Assembly: GCA_946633275.1 (NCBI GenBank)
Contig: CAMPAT010000055.1
Coordinates: 1 to 5,989, forward strand
Direction: 5' to 3'
From: an uncultured Clostridia bacterium
Lineage (GTDB): Bacteria > Bacillota > Clostridia > Oscillospirales > Acutalibacteraceae
Length of the DNA stretch: 5,989 bases
Every line of letters begins with the position of its first letter. Position 1 is the stretch's first letter. Under the pieces are notes generated by a model. That model was not told where the DNA came from. It did not search any database and worked only from the letters and a program-made list of their open reading frames with translations. Position numbers and translations under genes: made by a program. Shown here one piece after another: positions 1 through 5,944 of the stretch.

Positions 1-153
1 GCGCGTTGTGCGCGCGTTTTGAAGAACCCTGTCGGGTTTACGCACGAACCAAAACAGGGGGTTTCTTAAGGGGGAATTGAGCGTAGCGAACCCTTCCCCC
101 TTGAGCGTCTTTCTTGGCTCCACTATTCTTTCTCCGGGAGAAAGAATGGTGGA
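1..153. repeat. cluster of back-to-back inverted repeats, possible intergenic repeat element
   Basis: No convincing gene lies here. The stretch is almost entirely palindromic. GCGCG (1-5) faces CGCGC (11-15). An arm at 22-32 ending CCCTGT pairs with 54-67 starting ACAGGG, with a small bulge, and has a nested AACCC/GGGTT hairpin (25-29 with 34-38). AAGGGGGAA (68-76) pairs exactly with TTCCCCCTT (94-102). A 16-bp stem (119-134 with 138-153, one G-U pair, 3-nt loop) follows. The second and third hairpins abut directly. None is followed by a clear U-run, so they do not look like ordinary terminators. GAAAGAAT occurs at 140-147 and again at 152-159, so the last stem has a competing partner. The likeliest reading is a dispersed intergenic palindromic repeat or the remains of a small mobile element. 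A structured RNA is the alternative. Only one copy is in this window, so the repeat status is inferred. Confidence 0.45.
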
Positions 154-221
154 AAGAATAGGACTCCTTAAATACTTAATATTACCTCAGCAGTTACGCA
201 CAACAAACATTTTAAGAATAA

Positions 222-247
222 AAAATCCCGACAGAAGTCGGGATTTT
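222..247 (-). terminator. rho-independent terminator of the importer operon
   Basis: A perfect 11-bp stem (222-232 AAAATCCCGAC with 237-247) closes on a 4-nt loop. Read leftward, the stem ends in a run of T (TTTTTTATTCTT). It begins one base past the stop codon of the ATPase gene, which fits the end of the leftward operon. The A/T ends of the arms also give a fair T-run on the other strand, so it may work in both directions. Confidence 0.88.
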
Positions 248-248
248 G

Positions 249-1046
249 TTATTCTGCAAGGAGCATTCTGTCGTTATCAAGGTCTTCGCCCGAGCCTGTC
301 TTGAACTTTTCAAGCAGGTCTGATTTATGAAGACTCTTCTTTTCCTCGCCTGACACGTCATAAATAATCTTGCCGTCATTCATCATAACAAGACGGTTAC
401 CTATATTAATCGCGTCGCGCATATTATGGGTAATCATAATAGTTGTGAGGTTATTCTCCTTAACAATCTTCTCCGTGAGGTCAAGCACCTTCTTTGCTGT
501 CTTCGGGTCAAGAGCCGCCGTGTGCTCATCAAGGAGGAGAAGCTTCGGCTTCTTAAGAGTTGCCATAAGGAGCGTAATAGCCTGGCGCTGACCGCCCGAG
601 AGAAGTCCTACCTTGGAAGTAAGTCTGTCCTCCAGTCCGAGGTCAAGGTGCGCAAGCATTTGTCTGAGCTGTTCCTTTTCCTTGCGGCGCACGCCGGGAG
701 CAAGTCCTCTGTGCTGTCCGCGGCGGGAAGCGAGCGCAAGATTTTCAAGAATCTGCATATCCGCAGCAGTACCCGTCATCGGGTCCTGAAAAACTCTTCC
801 TATATATTTCGCTCTCTTATGCTCGGGGAGCTTCGTAACATCAACGCCGTCGATAACAATTGAGCCGCAGTCAACGGGATAAACACCCGCAACCATATTG
901 AGCATAGTCGATTTACCTGCGCCGTTACCGCCTATTACAGTTACGAAATCGCCCTCGTTGAGCACGAGGTCAATGCCGTTAAGCGCCTTCTTTTCATTGA
1001 TAGTTCCGGGGTTAAAGGTCTTGTGTACATTCTTAATTTCAAGCAT
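249..1046 (-). CDS. ABC importer ATP-binding protein (COG1101-like, TrpZ/YtrB-like role in an amino-acid-type importer)
   Basis: This is the cytoplasmic ATPase that powers the importer encoded by the two genes before it. The 265-residue protein has every part of a working ABC ATPase: Walker A GGNGAGKST at about 39-47, Q-loop Gln87 (VFQDP), signature LSGGQRQ at about 149-155, Walker B LLLLDEH ending in catalytic Glu174, a D-loop (AALD), and switch His207 (MITHN). The DEHTAALDP form of Walker B/D-loop is typical of the uncharacterised COG1101 ATPases that partner COG4120 permeases and COG2984 lipoproteins. The start ATG shares one base with the permease stop (TAATG). An AAGGAGG site at 1057-1063, inside the permease gene and 10 nt upstream, supports it, so the two are translationally coupled. 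A charged tail of about 35 residues follows the core. The function class is secure; the substrate cannot be read from this subunit. Confidence 0.93.
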   Translation of the reverse strand: MLEIKNVHKTFNPGTINEKKALNGIDLVLNEGDFVTVIGGNGAGKSTMLNMVAGVYPVDCGSIVIDGVDVTKLPEHKRAKYIGRVFQDPMTGTAADMQILENLALASRRGQHRGLAPGVRRKEKEQLRQMLAHLDLGLEDRLTSKVGLLSGGQRQAITLLMATLKKPKLLLLDEHTAALDPKTAKKVLDLTEKIVKENNLTTIMITHNMRDAINIGNRLVMMNDGKIIYDVSGEEKKSLHKSDLLEKFKTGSGEDLDNDRMLLAE

Positions 1047-1945
1047 TATTCCTTAACCTCCTTCACCTTAACGTGATTTTCGGCATACTTATTCTTGATA
1101 TAAGGGATACCGAGGAATACAGCTACGATTGCTGCCGTGAGGAGCTTAAGGTCATCAGTATTAAGACCAAGACTGATAACAAACTGCATTACGATATAGT
1201 AAATAATACCGCCGAGCGCAACTGCGAGGAGCTTAAGTGCAAAGTTCTTAAATAGCTTGCCGAAGATAACCTCGCCGATAATAACGGCTGCAAGACCTAC
1301 TACGATAGCGCCTCGTCCCATATTGATATCTGCAAAGCCCTGATACTGCGAAAGGAGTCCACCTGCAAGCGCAACGAGTCCGTTTGAAAGCACGAGCGCA
1401 ATAATCTTTGCGGAGTTTGTACTGATACCGTTAGCTTTTGCCATATTTTGATTTGAACCCGTCGCACGGATTGAGTGACCGAGCTCTGTACCGAAAAACC
1501 AATAGAGAATTGCGATAATCGCAATAACGAAAACTGCGACTACTATAATCGCTTTCGTAACATTAATCATGCTTGCAACAAGATGGTAATTATATGCAGA
1601 AAGCGGCTGATTTGATTTTCCGAGTATTCTCAGATTAACGGAATAAAGCGCAAGCTGAGTCAGAATACCTGCGAGAATAGGCGGTATTCCGAGCAGCGTA
1701 TTAAGCACGCCCGTGATGAAACCTGCCGCACAGCCTGCAATAAAAGCAATGAGCATAGCAACGTAAACATTCATTCCGCCCATCATACACATAACAAGCG
1801 CCGCGCCGCCCGTCGCGAAAGTTCCGTCAACAGTAAGGTCGGCAAAATCAAGAACGCGGAACGTGATATATACGCCGATAGCCATAATTCCCCATATCAG
1901 TCCCTGGCCGACAGCGCCGGGAAGGGCATTAAGAAACGCTCCCAT
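1046..1945 (-). CDS. ABC importer membrane permease (COG4120-like)
   Basis: This is the membrane channel subunit of the importer. The 299-residue protein is strongly hydrophobic, with about eight or nine likely membrane segments near residues 11-30, 41-56, 60-80, 85-103, 131-151, 178-198, 212-229, 236-258 and 267-284. The early FRVLDFADLTVDGTFATG stretch (about 29-46) is typical of COG4120 permeases. The cytoplasmic segment around 154-175 (ELGHSIRATGSNQNMAKANG) resembles the ATPase-coupling loop of the LivH/RbsC branched-chain amino acid and sugar permeases, to which the family is distantly related. The ATG has a GAGG site 7 nt upstream (1953-1956). The gene follows the lipoprotein gene after a 111-bp gap that carries a promoter and an inverted repeat, and it runs directly into the ATPase gene. 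It probably works as a homodimer, by analogy with its relatives. The short lysine-rich C-terminus is unremarkable. Confidence 0.92.
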   Translation of the reverse strand: MGAFLNALPGAVGQGLIWGIMAIGVYITFRVLDFADLTVDGTFATGGAALVMCMMGGMNVYVAMLIAFIAGCAAGFITGVLNTLLGIPPILAGILTQLALYSVNLRILGKSNQPLSAYNYHLVASMINVTKAIIVVAVFVIAIIAILYWFFGTELGHSIRATGSNQNMAKANGISTNSAKIIALVLSNGLVALAGGLLSQYQGFADINMGRGAIVVGLAAVIIGEVIFGKLFKNFALKLLAVALGGIIYYIVMQFVISLGLNTDDLKLLTAAIVAVFLGIPYIKNKYAENHVKVKEVKE

Positions 1946-1968
1946 AGTATTACCTCATTTCAATGTAA

Positions 1969-2001
1969 TAAGAGCAATAAACTAAATGCTTATTGCTCTT
2001 A
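1969..2001 (-). promoter_or_regulatory. 12-bp inverted repeat in the leader of the permease gene
   Basis: TAAGAGCAATAA (1969-1980) is perfectly complementary to 1990-2001 across a 9-nt loop. Read leftward, no T-run follows (TTACATTG), so it is not a standard terminator. It lies about 13 nt after the predicted start of the internal promoter and about 23 nt before the permease start codon's upstream bases. It may be a repressor site on DNA, or an RNA hairpin that protects the 3' end of the lipoprotein message or the 5' end of the permease message. Role inferred; structure seen directly. Confidence 0.55.
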
Positions 2002-2020
2002 CCATAATTAGGATATTGAT

Positions 2021-2049
2021 ATTATACTTTAAAGTACTAATTTAGTCAA
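2021..2049 (-). promoter_or_regulatory. internal sigma-A-type promoter for permease and ATPase
   Basis: On the leftward strand, TTGACT (2049-2044) is followed after exactly 17 bases by TATAAT (2026-2021). That is 5/6 and 6/6 of the consensus at ideal spacing. It starts 8 bp past the lipoprotein stop codon and would begin transcripts near 2014, about 70 nt before the permease start. A 12-bp palindrome TACTTTAAAGTA (2025-2036) overlaps the -10 and the spacer. The promoter would let the permease and ATPase be made separately from the lipoprotein. Confidence 0.7.
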
Positions 2050-2056
2050 TAATTTT

Positions 2057-3091
2057 TTATTCTGCCTTAGAGAAATCGTATGAAGTGTAATTCTCAGGAA
2101 CAGTAACCTTATACTTCTTTGCCATATCATCATTTACATAGTAAGTAAGATCTGTCGGCTGCCAGATAGGCATTGTTGCCGGGTCTGTGCCCTTAGTAAG
2201 AATCTCGTAAGCCATTTCGCCTGCGTGTACGCCGATATCATAGTAAGAAATTGAGAAGGTTGCAACAGCGTTAGTGCTCTTGAAGATACCCTCTTCGCCG
2301 GCAATAATCGGAACGCCTGCTTCCTGGCATACAGCGTCGATAACCTGACCGTTTGAAGCAGCCTGATTGTCAGTAGGAATGTAAATTACGTCTGACTCAG
2401 CAGCAGCTTTCTTAGCTACAGCCTGGATGTCGTTTGAGTCTGCGAATGAATAGAAAGTAGTTTCAATTCCGCTTGCGTCAAGAGCAGCCTTAATGCCCTC
2501 TACCTGGAATGTTGAGTTTGCCTCTGCTGAGCAGTAAATGCAGCCAACCTTCTTAGCGTTCGGGAAAAGAGTTGTAACCTGCTTTGCCTGCTCGTCAAGA
2601 GAAGCAAGGTCGCTGACGCCCGTTACGTTTATGCCTGTCGGGTCGCCTGCCTTCATATCAATCTCAAGAGCAGTTCCGTAGTCTGTAACAGATGTGCCTA
2701 CTACAGGAATCTTATTTGCTGCAGTAGCGTTCATTGCTGCCTGGAGCGCAGGAGTTGCGTTTGCCATAATAAGGTCGTCGTTGTTTGATACAAACTGATT
2801 TACGATTGTTGCACAGTTTGTGCTTTCGCCTGAAGCGTTCTGAATATCAAATTCAATTGTGTTGCCGTCTGCCTTCGCAAGCTCTTCAAGCTTCTCCTGG
2901 AAGCCCTTTGTTGCCGCGTCAAGAGCTTCATGCTGAACGAGCTGACATACGCCTACCTTAAATGTTTTGCCGCCTTCTCCGTTTGCAGCTGTTGTTGTCT
3001 CTGTACCGCCGTTAGCGCAGGCAGCGAACATTCCGCCGACCATTGCTACTGAGAGACCTATGCCGAGAACCTTTTTAACAATCTTGTTCAT
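2057..3091 (-). CDS. ABC importer substrate-binding lipoprotein (COG2984 / TrpX-like family)
   Basis: This is the extracellular, membrane-tethered receptor that captures the ligand for the importer. The 344-residue protein opens with a lipoprotein signal: MNKIVKK, a hydrophobic core, then lipobox FAAC with Cys25 as the lipid-modified residue, followed by a Gly/Thr/Glu-rich linker (about 26-40). The mature part begins FKVGVCQLVQHEALDAATKG, the hallmark opening of the COG2984 (ABC_sub_bind, PF04392) family. The two-lobed fold is suggested by later blocks such as ATPALQAAMNAT, IPVVGTSVTDY and VIYIPTDNQAASN. Streptococcal TrpX in this family binds L-tryptophan, but many members have no known ligand. 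The chosen ATG (3091) has AAAGGAG 8 nt upstream. An in-frame ATG 18 codons earlier lies upstream of that site, lacks a good one of its own and would spoil the signal peptide. First gene of the operon. Confidence 0.92.
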   Translation of the reverse strand: MNKIVKKVLGIGLSVAMVGGMFAACANGGTETTTAANGEGGKTFKVGVCQLVQHEALDAATKGFQEKLEELAKADGNTIEFDIQNASGESTNCATIVNQFVSNNDDLIMANATPALQAAMNATAANKIPVVGTSVTDYGTALEIDMKAGDPTGINVTGVSDLASLDEQAKQVTTLFPNAKKVGCIYCSAEANSTFQVEGIKAALDASGIETTFYSFADSNDIQAVAKKAAAESDVIYIPTDNQAASNGQVIDAVCQEAGVPIIAGEEGIFKSTNAVATFSISYYDIGVHAGEMAYEILTKGTDPATMPIWQPTDLTYYVNDDMAKKYKVTVPENYTSYDFSKAE

Positions 3092-3099
3092 AAGAAAAT

Positions 3100-3106
3100 C
3101 TCCTTT
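3100..3106 (-). promoter_or_regulatory. ribosome binding site that fixes the lipoprotein start
   Basis: Leftward AAAGGAG, 8 nt before the ATG at 3091. It selects this start over the in-frame upstream ATG at 3145, which would add 18 residues before the lipoprotein signal and itself overlaps the predicted promoter. Confidence 0.85.
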
Positions 3107-3135
3107 AAATAATTTCATTTTTGATTGCAAAAAAC

Positions 3136-3164
3136 AGTTTAGCACATAAAAGCGCTAAAGTCAA
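3136..3164 (-). promoter_or_regulatory. candidate promoter of the importer operon, with an embedded inverted repeat
   Basis: Leftward TTGACT (3164-3159), a 17-base spacer, then TAAACT (3141-3136), a 4/6 match to the -10 consensus. Transcription would start near 3129, leaving a leader of about 40 nt. TTTAGC (3138-3143) and GCTAAA (3154-3159) form a 6-bp inverted repeat with a 10-nt gap spanning the spacer, a position suited to a repressor. The -35 is identical to those at 2049 and 5048. Confidence 0.55.
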
Positions 3165-3238
3165 CAATAATTTTAAAATGCTCCGCATAATAATTGTTAT
3201 CAAATTGTAAATATATTCGATAGCTCCCCTACATTTCC

Positions 3239-3267
3239 TTGACAAATACAAGATATTGTTGTAATAT
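3239..3267 (+). promoter_or_regulatory. promoter of rny
   Basis: A perfect TTGACA (3239-3244) is followed after 17 bases by TAATAT (3262-3267), a 4/6 match to the -10 box. Transcription would start near 3274, giving rny an untranslated leader of about 130-140 nt, long for a simple housekeeping message. Confidence 0.6.
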
Positions 3268-3395
3268 ATAGTGGAAATTCTATATACCGAATATATTACA
3301 TCTTTGTAACTTATCGTGATATAGAGCTTTAAATTGCATAAAACTGTACCTTTTCTGATGAAATTATACATTGTTATTGCTAAAAATTTGAACAG

Positions 3396-3402
3396 AAGGA
3401 GG
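3396..3402 (+). promoter_or_regulatory. ribosome binding site of rny, with three competing start codons
   Basis: AAGGAGG is a near-perfect match to the 16S tail. In the rny frame, GTG (3402) overlaps the site and so is unlikely. TTG (3408) lies 5 nt past it and ATG (3414) lies 11 nt past it. ATG was chosen on codon preference, but TTG is possible and would add two residues. Confidence 0.75.
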
Positions 3403-3413
3403 TGCTATTGATT

Positions 3414-4970
3414 ATGGTAAAAATTCATGTATTGATTATTTTGTTAATAGTTGTTGCAGCAATCTGCGGCGGTCTCGGCGTAGTGGCAGGCGCTCTTATG
3501 AAAGAGAAGAAATCGCTCAAGGACAAGGACTCCGCTCAGCAGCAGGCTACTAAGATTATTAACGACGCTTTGGCTGAAGCAGAGTCTACAAAAAAGACGC
3601 AGCTTCTCGAAGCGAAAGACGAAATACACAAACTTCGTTCTGACGCAGACAAGGAAATTCGCGAGAGACGAAATGAAGTTCAGCGCCAGGAAAAAAGACT
3701 CAATCAGCGCGAGGAATACCTCGATAAAAGAGCTGATACTCTTGAAAACAAAAGTGAACATTTAAGCGAAAAGCTTAAGCAAGTTGATGAAAGATTACTT
3801 GAAATCGATGGCATCAAGAAAAGCCAGTTTGATATGCTTGAAAGAATCTCGGGTCTCTCCCAGGAGGACGCCAAGAAGCAGCTTATGCAGTCCCTCGAAG
3901 CAGAGCTCGACGTAGAAAAGAGCAAGCGTATTCTTGAATACGAGCAGATGATTCGCGACCAGAGCGACGTTCTGGCAAGAGAAATCATCAGCACCGCTAT
4001 TCAGCGCTGTGCGGCTGACCACACAGCAGAAACCACAGTTTATGTTGTTTCACTTCCCTCGGACGATATGAAGGGAAGAATCATCGGCAGAGAGGGTCGT
4101 AACATCCGCTCTATCGAACAGATTACGGGCGCAGAGCTTATTATTGACGACACGCCCGAGGCTATCACTGTCAGCGCGTTTGACCCCGTAAGGCGTGAGA
4201 TTGCGCGTATGACGCTTGAAAAACTCATTCAGGACGGCAGAATTCACCCGACCAGAATTGAGGAAATGTACGAAAAATCAAAAAAAGAAGTTGAGCAGAC
4301 TATTAAAGCAGAAGGTGAGAAGGCTGTTATCAGCGCGAACTGCGGTTCAATTCACCCAGAGCTCGTTAAACTGCTCGGCAAGCTCAAATACCGCACCTCT
4401 TACGGTCAGAGCGTACTCAAGCACTCGCTTGAAGTATCATACATCGCAGGTCTTATGGCAGCAGAACTCGGCGTAGACGAGAAGCAGGCGCGCCGCGCAG
4501 GACTTCTCCACGACATTGGTAAGGCTGTCGACCACGAGATGGAAGGCGGACACATTGCGCTCGGCGTTGAATACGCGCGCAAATATAAGGAGAACGAAGC
4601 TATCGTTCACGCCATTCAGGCTCATCACGGCGACGTTGAATGCAAGACAGTTGTTGCCGCTCTCGTTCAGGCAGCTGACGCAGTTTCCGCCGCAAGACCG
4701 GGCGCAAGACGCGAGAATATCGAAAACTATATCAAGCGTCTCCAGCAGCTTGAGGAAATTTCATCAAGCTTCGACGGCGTTGAAAAAGCTTACGCAATCC
4801 AGGCAGGACGCGAAGTCAGAGTTATGGTTAAACCTGAAGTTGTCAGCGATGAAAAGATGCCTCTCGTTGCGCGCGAAATTGTTAAGCGTATCGAAGACGA
4901 GATGGATTATCCCGGACAAATCAAGGTTAACATCATCCGCGAAAGCAGAACTTCAGATATTGCTAAATAA
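3414..4970 (+). CDS. rny: ribonuclease Y
   Basis: RNase Y is the membrane-anchored endoribonuclease that starts decay of many mRNAs and processes some operons and riboswitches in Firmicutes. From the ATG the protein is 518 residues, the normal family size. In order it has an N-terminal membrane anchor (about 4-29, [15 protein letters not shown]), a long charged coiled coil (about 30-190, rich in Glu, Lys, Gln and Arg), a KH RNA-binding domain whose GxxG loop lies in [15 protein letters not shown] (about 221-235), and an HD phosphohydrolase domain. The HD metal-site residues are visible: His337 (KHSLE), the HD pair at 366-367 ([11 protein letters not shown]), His380, His404-405 (AHHGD) and Asp422 ([15 protein letters not shown]). 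Nothing is missing, so it should be active. Start alternatives are TTG 3408 and GTG 3402. It seems to be transcribed alone, with its own promoter and terminator, facing away from the importer operon. Confidence 0.97.
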   Translation: MVKIHVLIILLIVVAAICGGLGVVAGALMKEKKSLKDKDSAQQQATKIINDALAEAESTKKTQLLEAKDEIHKLRSDADKEIRERRNEVQRQEKRLNQREEYLDKRADTLENKSEHLSEKLKQVDERLLEIDGIKKSQFDMLERISGLSQEDAKKQLMQSLEAELDVEKSKRILEYEQMIRDQSDVLAREIISTAIQRCAADHTAETTVYVVSLPSDDMKGRIIGREGRNIRSIEQITGAELIIDDTPEAITVSAFDPVRREIARMTLEKLIQDGRIHPTRIEEMYEKSKKEVEQTIKAEGEKAVISANCGSIHPELVKLLGKLKYRTSYGQSVLKHSLEVSYIAGLMAAELGVDEKQARRAGLLHDIGKAVDHEMEGGHIALGVEYARKYKENEAIVHAIQAHHGDVECKTVVAALVQAADAVSAARPGARRENIENYIKRLQQLEEISSSFDGVEKAYAIQAGREVRVMVKPEVVSDEKMPLVAREIVKRIEDEMDYPGQIKVNIIRESRTSDIAK

Positions 4971-4988
4971 CAAAATCCCGATTTACCT

Positions 4989-5024
4989 AAATACCAGCTA
5001 TATCCATAGCTGGTATTTTATTTA
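4989..5024 (+). terminator. rho-independent terminator of rny
   Basis: A perfect 13-bp stem (4989-5001 with 5006-5018, core ACCAGCTAT) has a 4-nt ATCC loop and is followed by TTTTATTTAT. It sits 18 bp past the rny stop and separates rny from the polysaccharide locus promoter. Confidence 0.9.
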
Positions 5025-5047
5025 TAATATAATTAATAATTATATAA

Positions 5048-5076
5048 TTGACTTTAAAGAATATAGTTGATATAAT
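5048..5076 (+). promoter_or_regulatory. promoter of the polysaccharide locus
   Basis: TTGACT (5048-5053), a 17-base spacer and a perfect TATAAT (5071-5076). Transcription would start near 5083, giving a leader of about 30 nt. It lies between the rny terminator and the Wzz-like gene. It also shows that an in-frame TTG at 5048 cannot be the translation start, since that codon is inside the -35 box. Confidence 0.8.
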
Positions 5077-5101
5077 ACATTATGTATTTCTATACCTGTT
5101 C

Positions 5102-5107
5102 AGGAGG
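5102..5107 (+). promoter_or_regulatory. ribosome binding site that fixes the Wzz-like start
   Basis: AGGAGG lies 6 nt before the ATG at 5114. It decides the start against an in-frame upstream TTG at 5048, which would add 22 residues and lacks a ribosome site. Confidence 0.9.
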
Positions 5108-5113
5108 TTTGTT

Positions 5114-5944
5114 ATGGACGAAAACAGAGAAATCGAAATAGATTTAAGAAAAATAGTTTATATGATGAGGAACAAGGTCATCTATATCCTCCTCATCACA
5201 ATTCTCGGCGGTGTGCTCATCGGCGCGTTCACGCAGCTGTTCATCACGCCGAATTATACTGCCACGGTCAAGTTTTATGCTAAGAGCAGCACGAGCCAGG
5301 TCAGCACGTCTGCTACCGCTACGGAATCGGAGCTCAACGCTGCTGAAAAGCTGTCAAACCTCTACGTATATATTATCAAGAGCGACACGATTATCGACAA
5401 AGTTGCAAAAGAACTGCAGATTAATAACACTAAGGAAATTAAAGACGCTATTTCAGCAGGCGCAGTTGAAGGAATACAGGCATTTACCGTTACCGTAAGG
5501 CACGAGGACCCCGAAACTGCAGAGCAGATTGCAAACGCAGTAGCGCGAATTGCTCCCGACGAGGTTGTTAAAATCGTCGAGGGCGGCGGTATCAAGGTAA
5601 TCGACTATGCCAAGGTTCCGCAAACTCCTTCTTCTCCTAATCTGAAGCGAAATATTTTAATCGGCGCGTTTGCCGGCTTCGTTCTCTCTTTTGCGGCGTT
5701 CTTCGTATATGAGATATTCGACACGTCGATTACAGAGGCGAAGGATTTAGAGAAAGAGTTTGAAATCCCTGTGCTCGGAACTATTCCGCGTCTTGAAACG
5801 GCAAAGGACAACGGACGTTATCCGCAGCAGAGCATTACCGCCGCTGCAACAGACAGCGAGATTGCGGCGCCGCGCCCGAGCGATTCGCTGTTAAAGAGTA
5901 TTCAGAATGTGAAAGGAGACGGAGCAAATGAGCAAAAGAAATAA
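5114..5944 (+). CDS. Wzz/YveK-like polysaccharide co-polymerase (capsule or exopolysaccharide chain-length and tyrosine-kinase modulator)
   Basis: A membrane protein that, in its family, sets polysaccharide chain length and activates a partner cytoplasmic tyrosine kinase (CapA/YveK/CpsC type). The 276-residue protein has a short cytoplasmic start with the family-typical EIEIDLRKIVYMMRNK, a first membrane segment (about 21-41), an outer domain of about 130 residues, the proline motif PQTPSSPN (169-176) just before the second membrane segment (about 181-200), and a cytoplasmic tail. The tail begins with the conserved FDTSITEAKDLEKEFEIPVLGTIP stretch (202-225), the region known to contact the kinase in relatives. 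The last 50 residues are loose, Ala/Ser/Pro-rich and without tyrosine clusters, so the tail is longer than in compact relatives. It is the first gene of its transcript and overlaps the next gene by 17 nt, which suggests balanced, coupled expression. The polysaccharide made cannot be told from here. Confidence 0.9.
   Translation: MDENREIEIDLRKIVYMMRNKVIYILLITILGGVLIGAFTQLFITPNYTATVKFYAKSSTSQVSTSATATESELNAAEKLSNLYVYIIKSDTIIDKVAKELQINNTKEIKDAISAGAVEGIQAFTVTVRHEDPETAEQIANAVARIAPDEVVKIVEGGGIKVIDYAKVPQTPSSPNLKRNILIGAFAGFVLSFAAFFVYEIFDTSITEAKDLEKEFEIPVLGTIPRLETAKDNGRYPQQSITAAATDSEIAAPRPSDSLLKSIQNVKGDGANEQKK

Larger units (their letters stand above)
3092..3413. other. divergent intergenic region between importer operon and rny
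   Basis: These roughly 320 AT-rich bases hold a leftward promoter near the importer (3136-3164), a rightward promoter for rny (3239-3267) and the long rny leader. I looked for a T-box leader before the importer (AGGGTGGNACCGCG-type core) and saw none; the importer leader is only about 40 nt. A 10-bp palindrome ATTTTAAAAT (3170-3179) lies just upstream of the leftward -35. No gene is supported here: the open frames are AT-rich, low-complexity and without ribosome sites. Confidence 0.7.

Noticed and set aside
1..250. CRISPR array
   Set aside because: The repeats are inverted and dissimilar, with no regular direct repeats and spacers.
77..304. 75-codon open frame on the + strand across the left intergenic region
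   Set aside because: It runs through the hairpin cluster and terminator into the antisense of the ATPase gene, has no ribosome site and no recognisable protein character.
426..863. 145-codon open frame opposite the ATPase gene
   Set aside because: It is the antisense shadow of a complete, motif-bearing ABC ATPase; its composition is unlike a real protein and it has no ribosome site.
1969..2001. Terminator after the lipoprotein gene
   Set aside because: The stem is good but no T-run follows on either strand, so it is listed as a regulatory inverted repeat instead.
3105..3371. 88-codon leftward open frame in the divergent intergenic region
   Set aside because: Ile/Tyr-rich translation of AT-rich DNA, without a ribosome site, covering both predicted promoters.
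3092..3400. T-box or other riboswitch before the importer operon
   Set aside because: No T-box core, specifier stem or antiterminator is visible, and the predicted leader is too short.
4516..5070. 184-codon + strand open frame overlapping the end of rny
   Set aside because: It is the +1 frame of rny through the HD domain and then the terminator and promoter; the rny frame is clearly the coding one.
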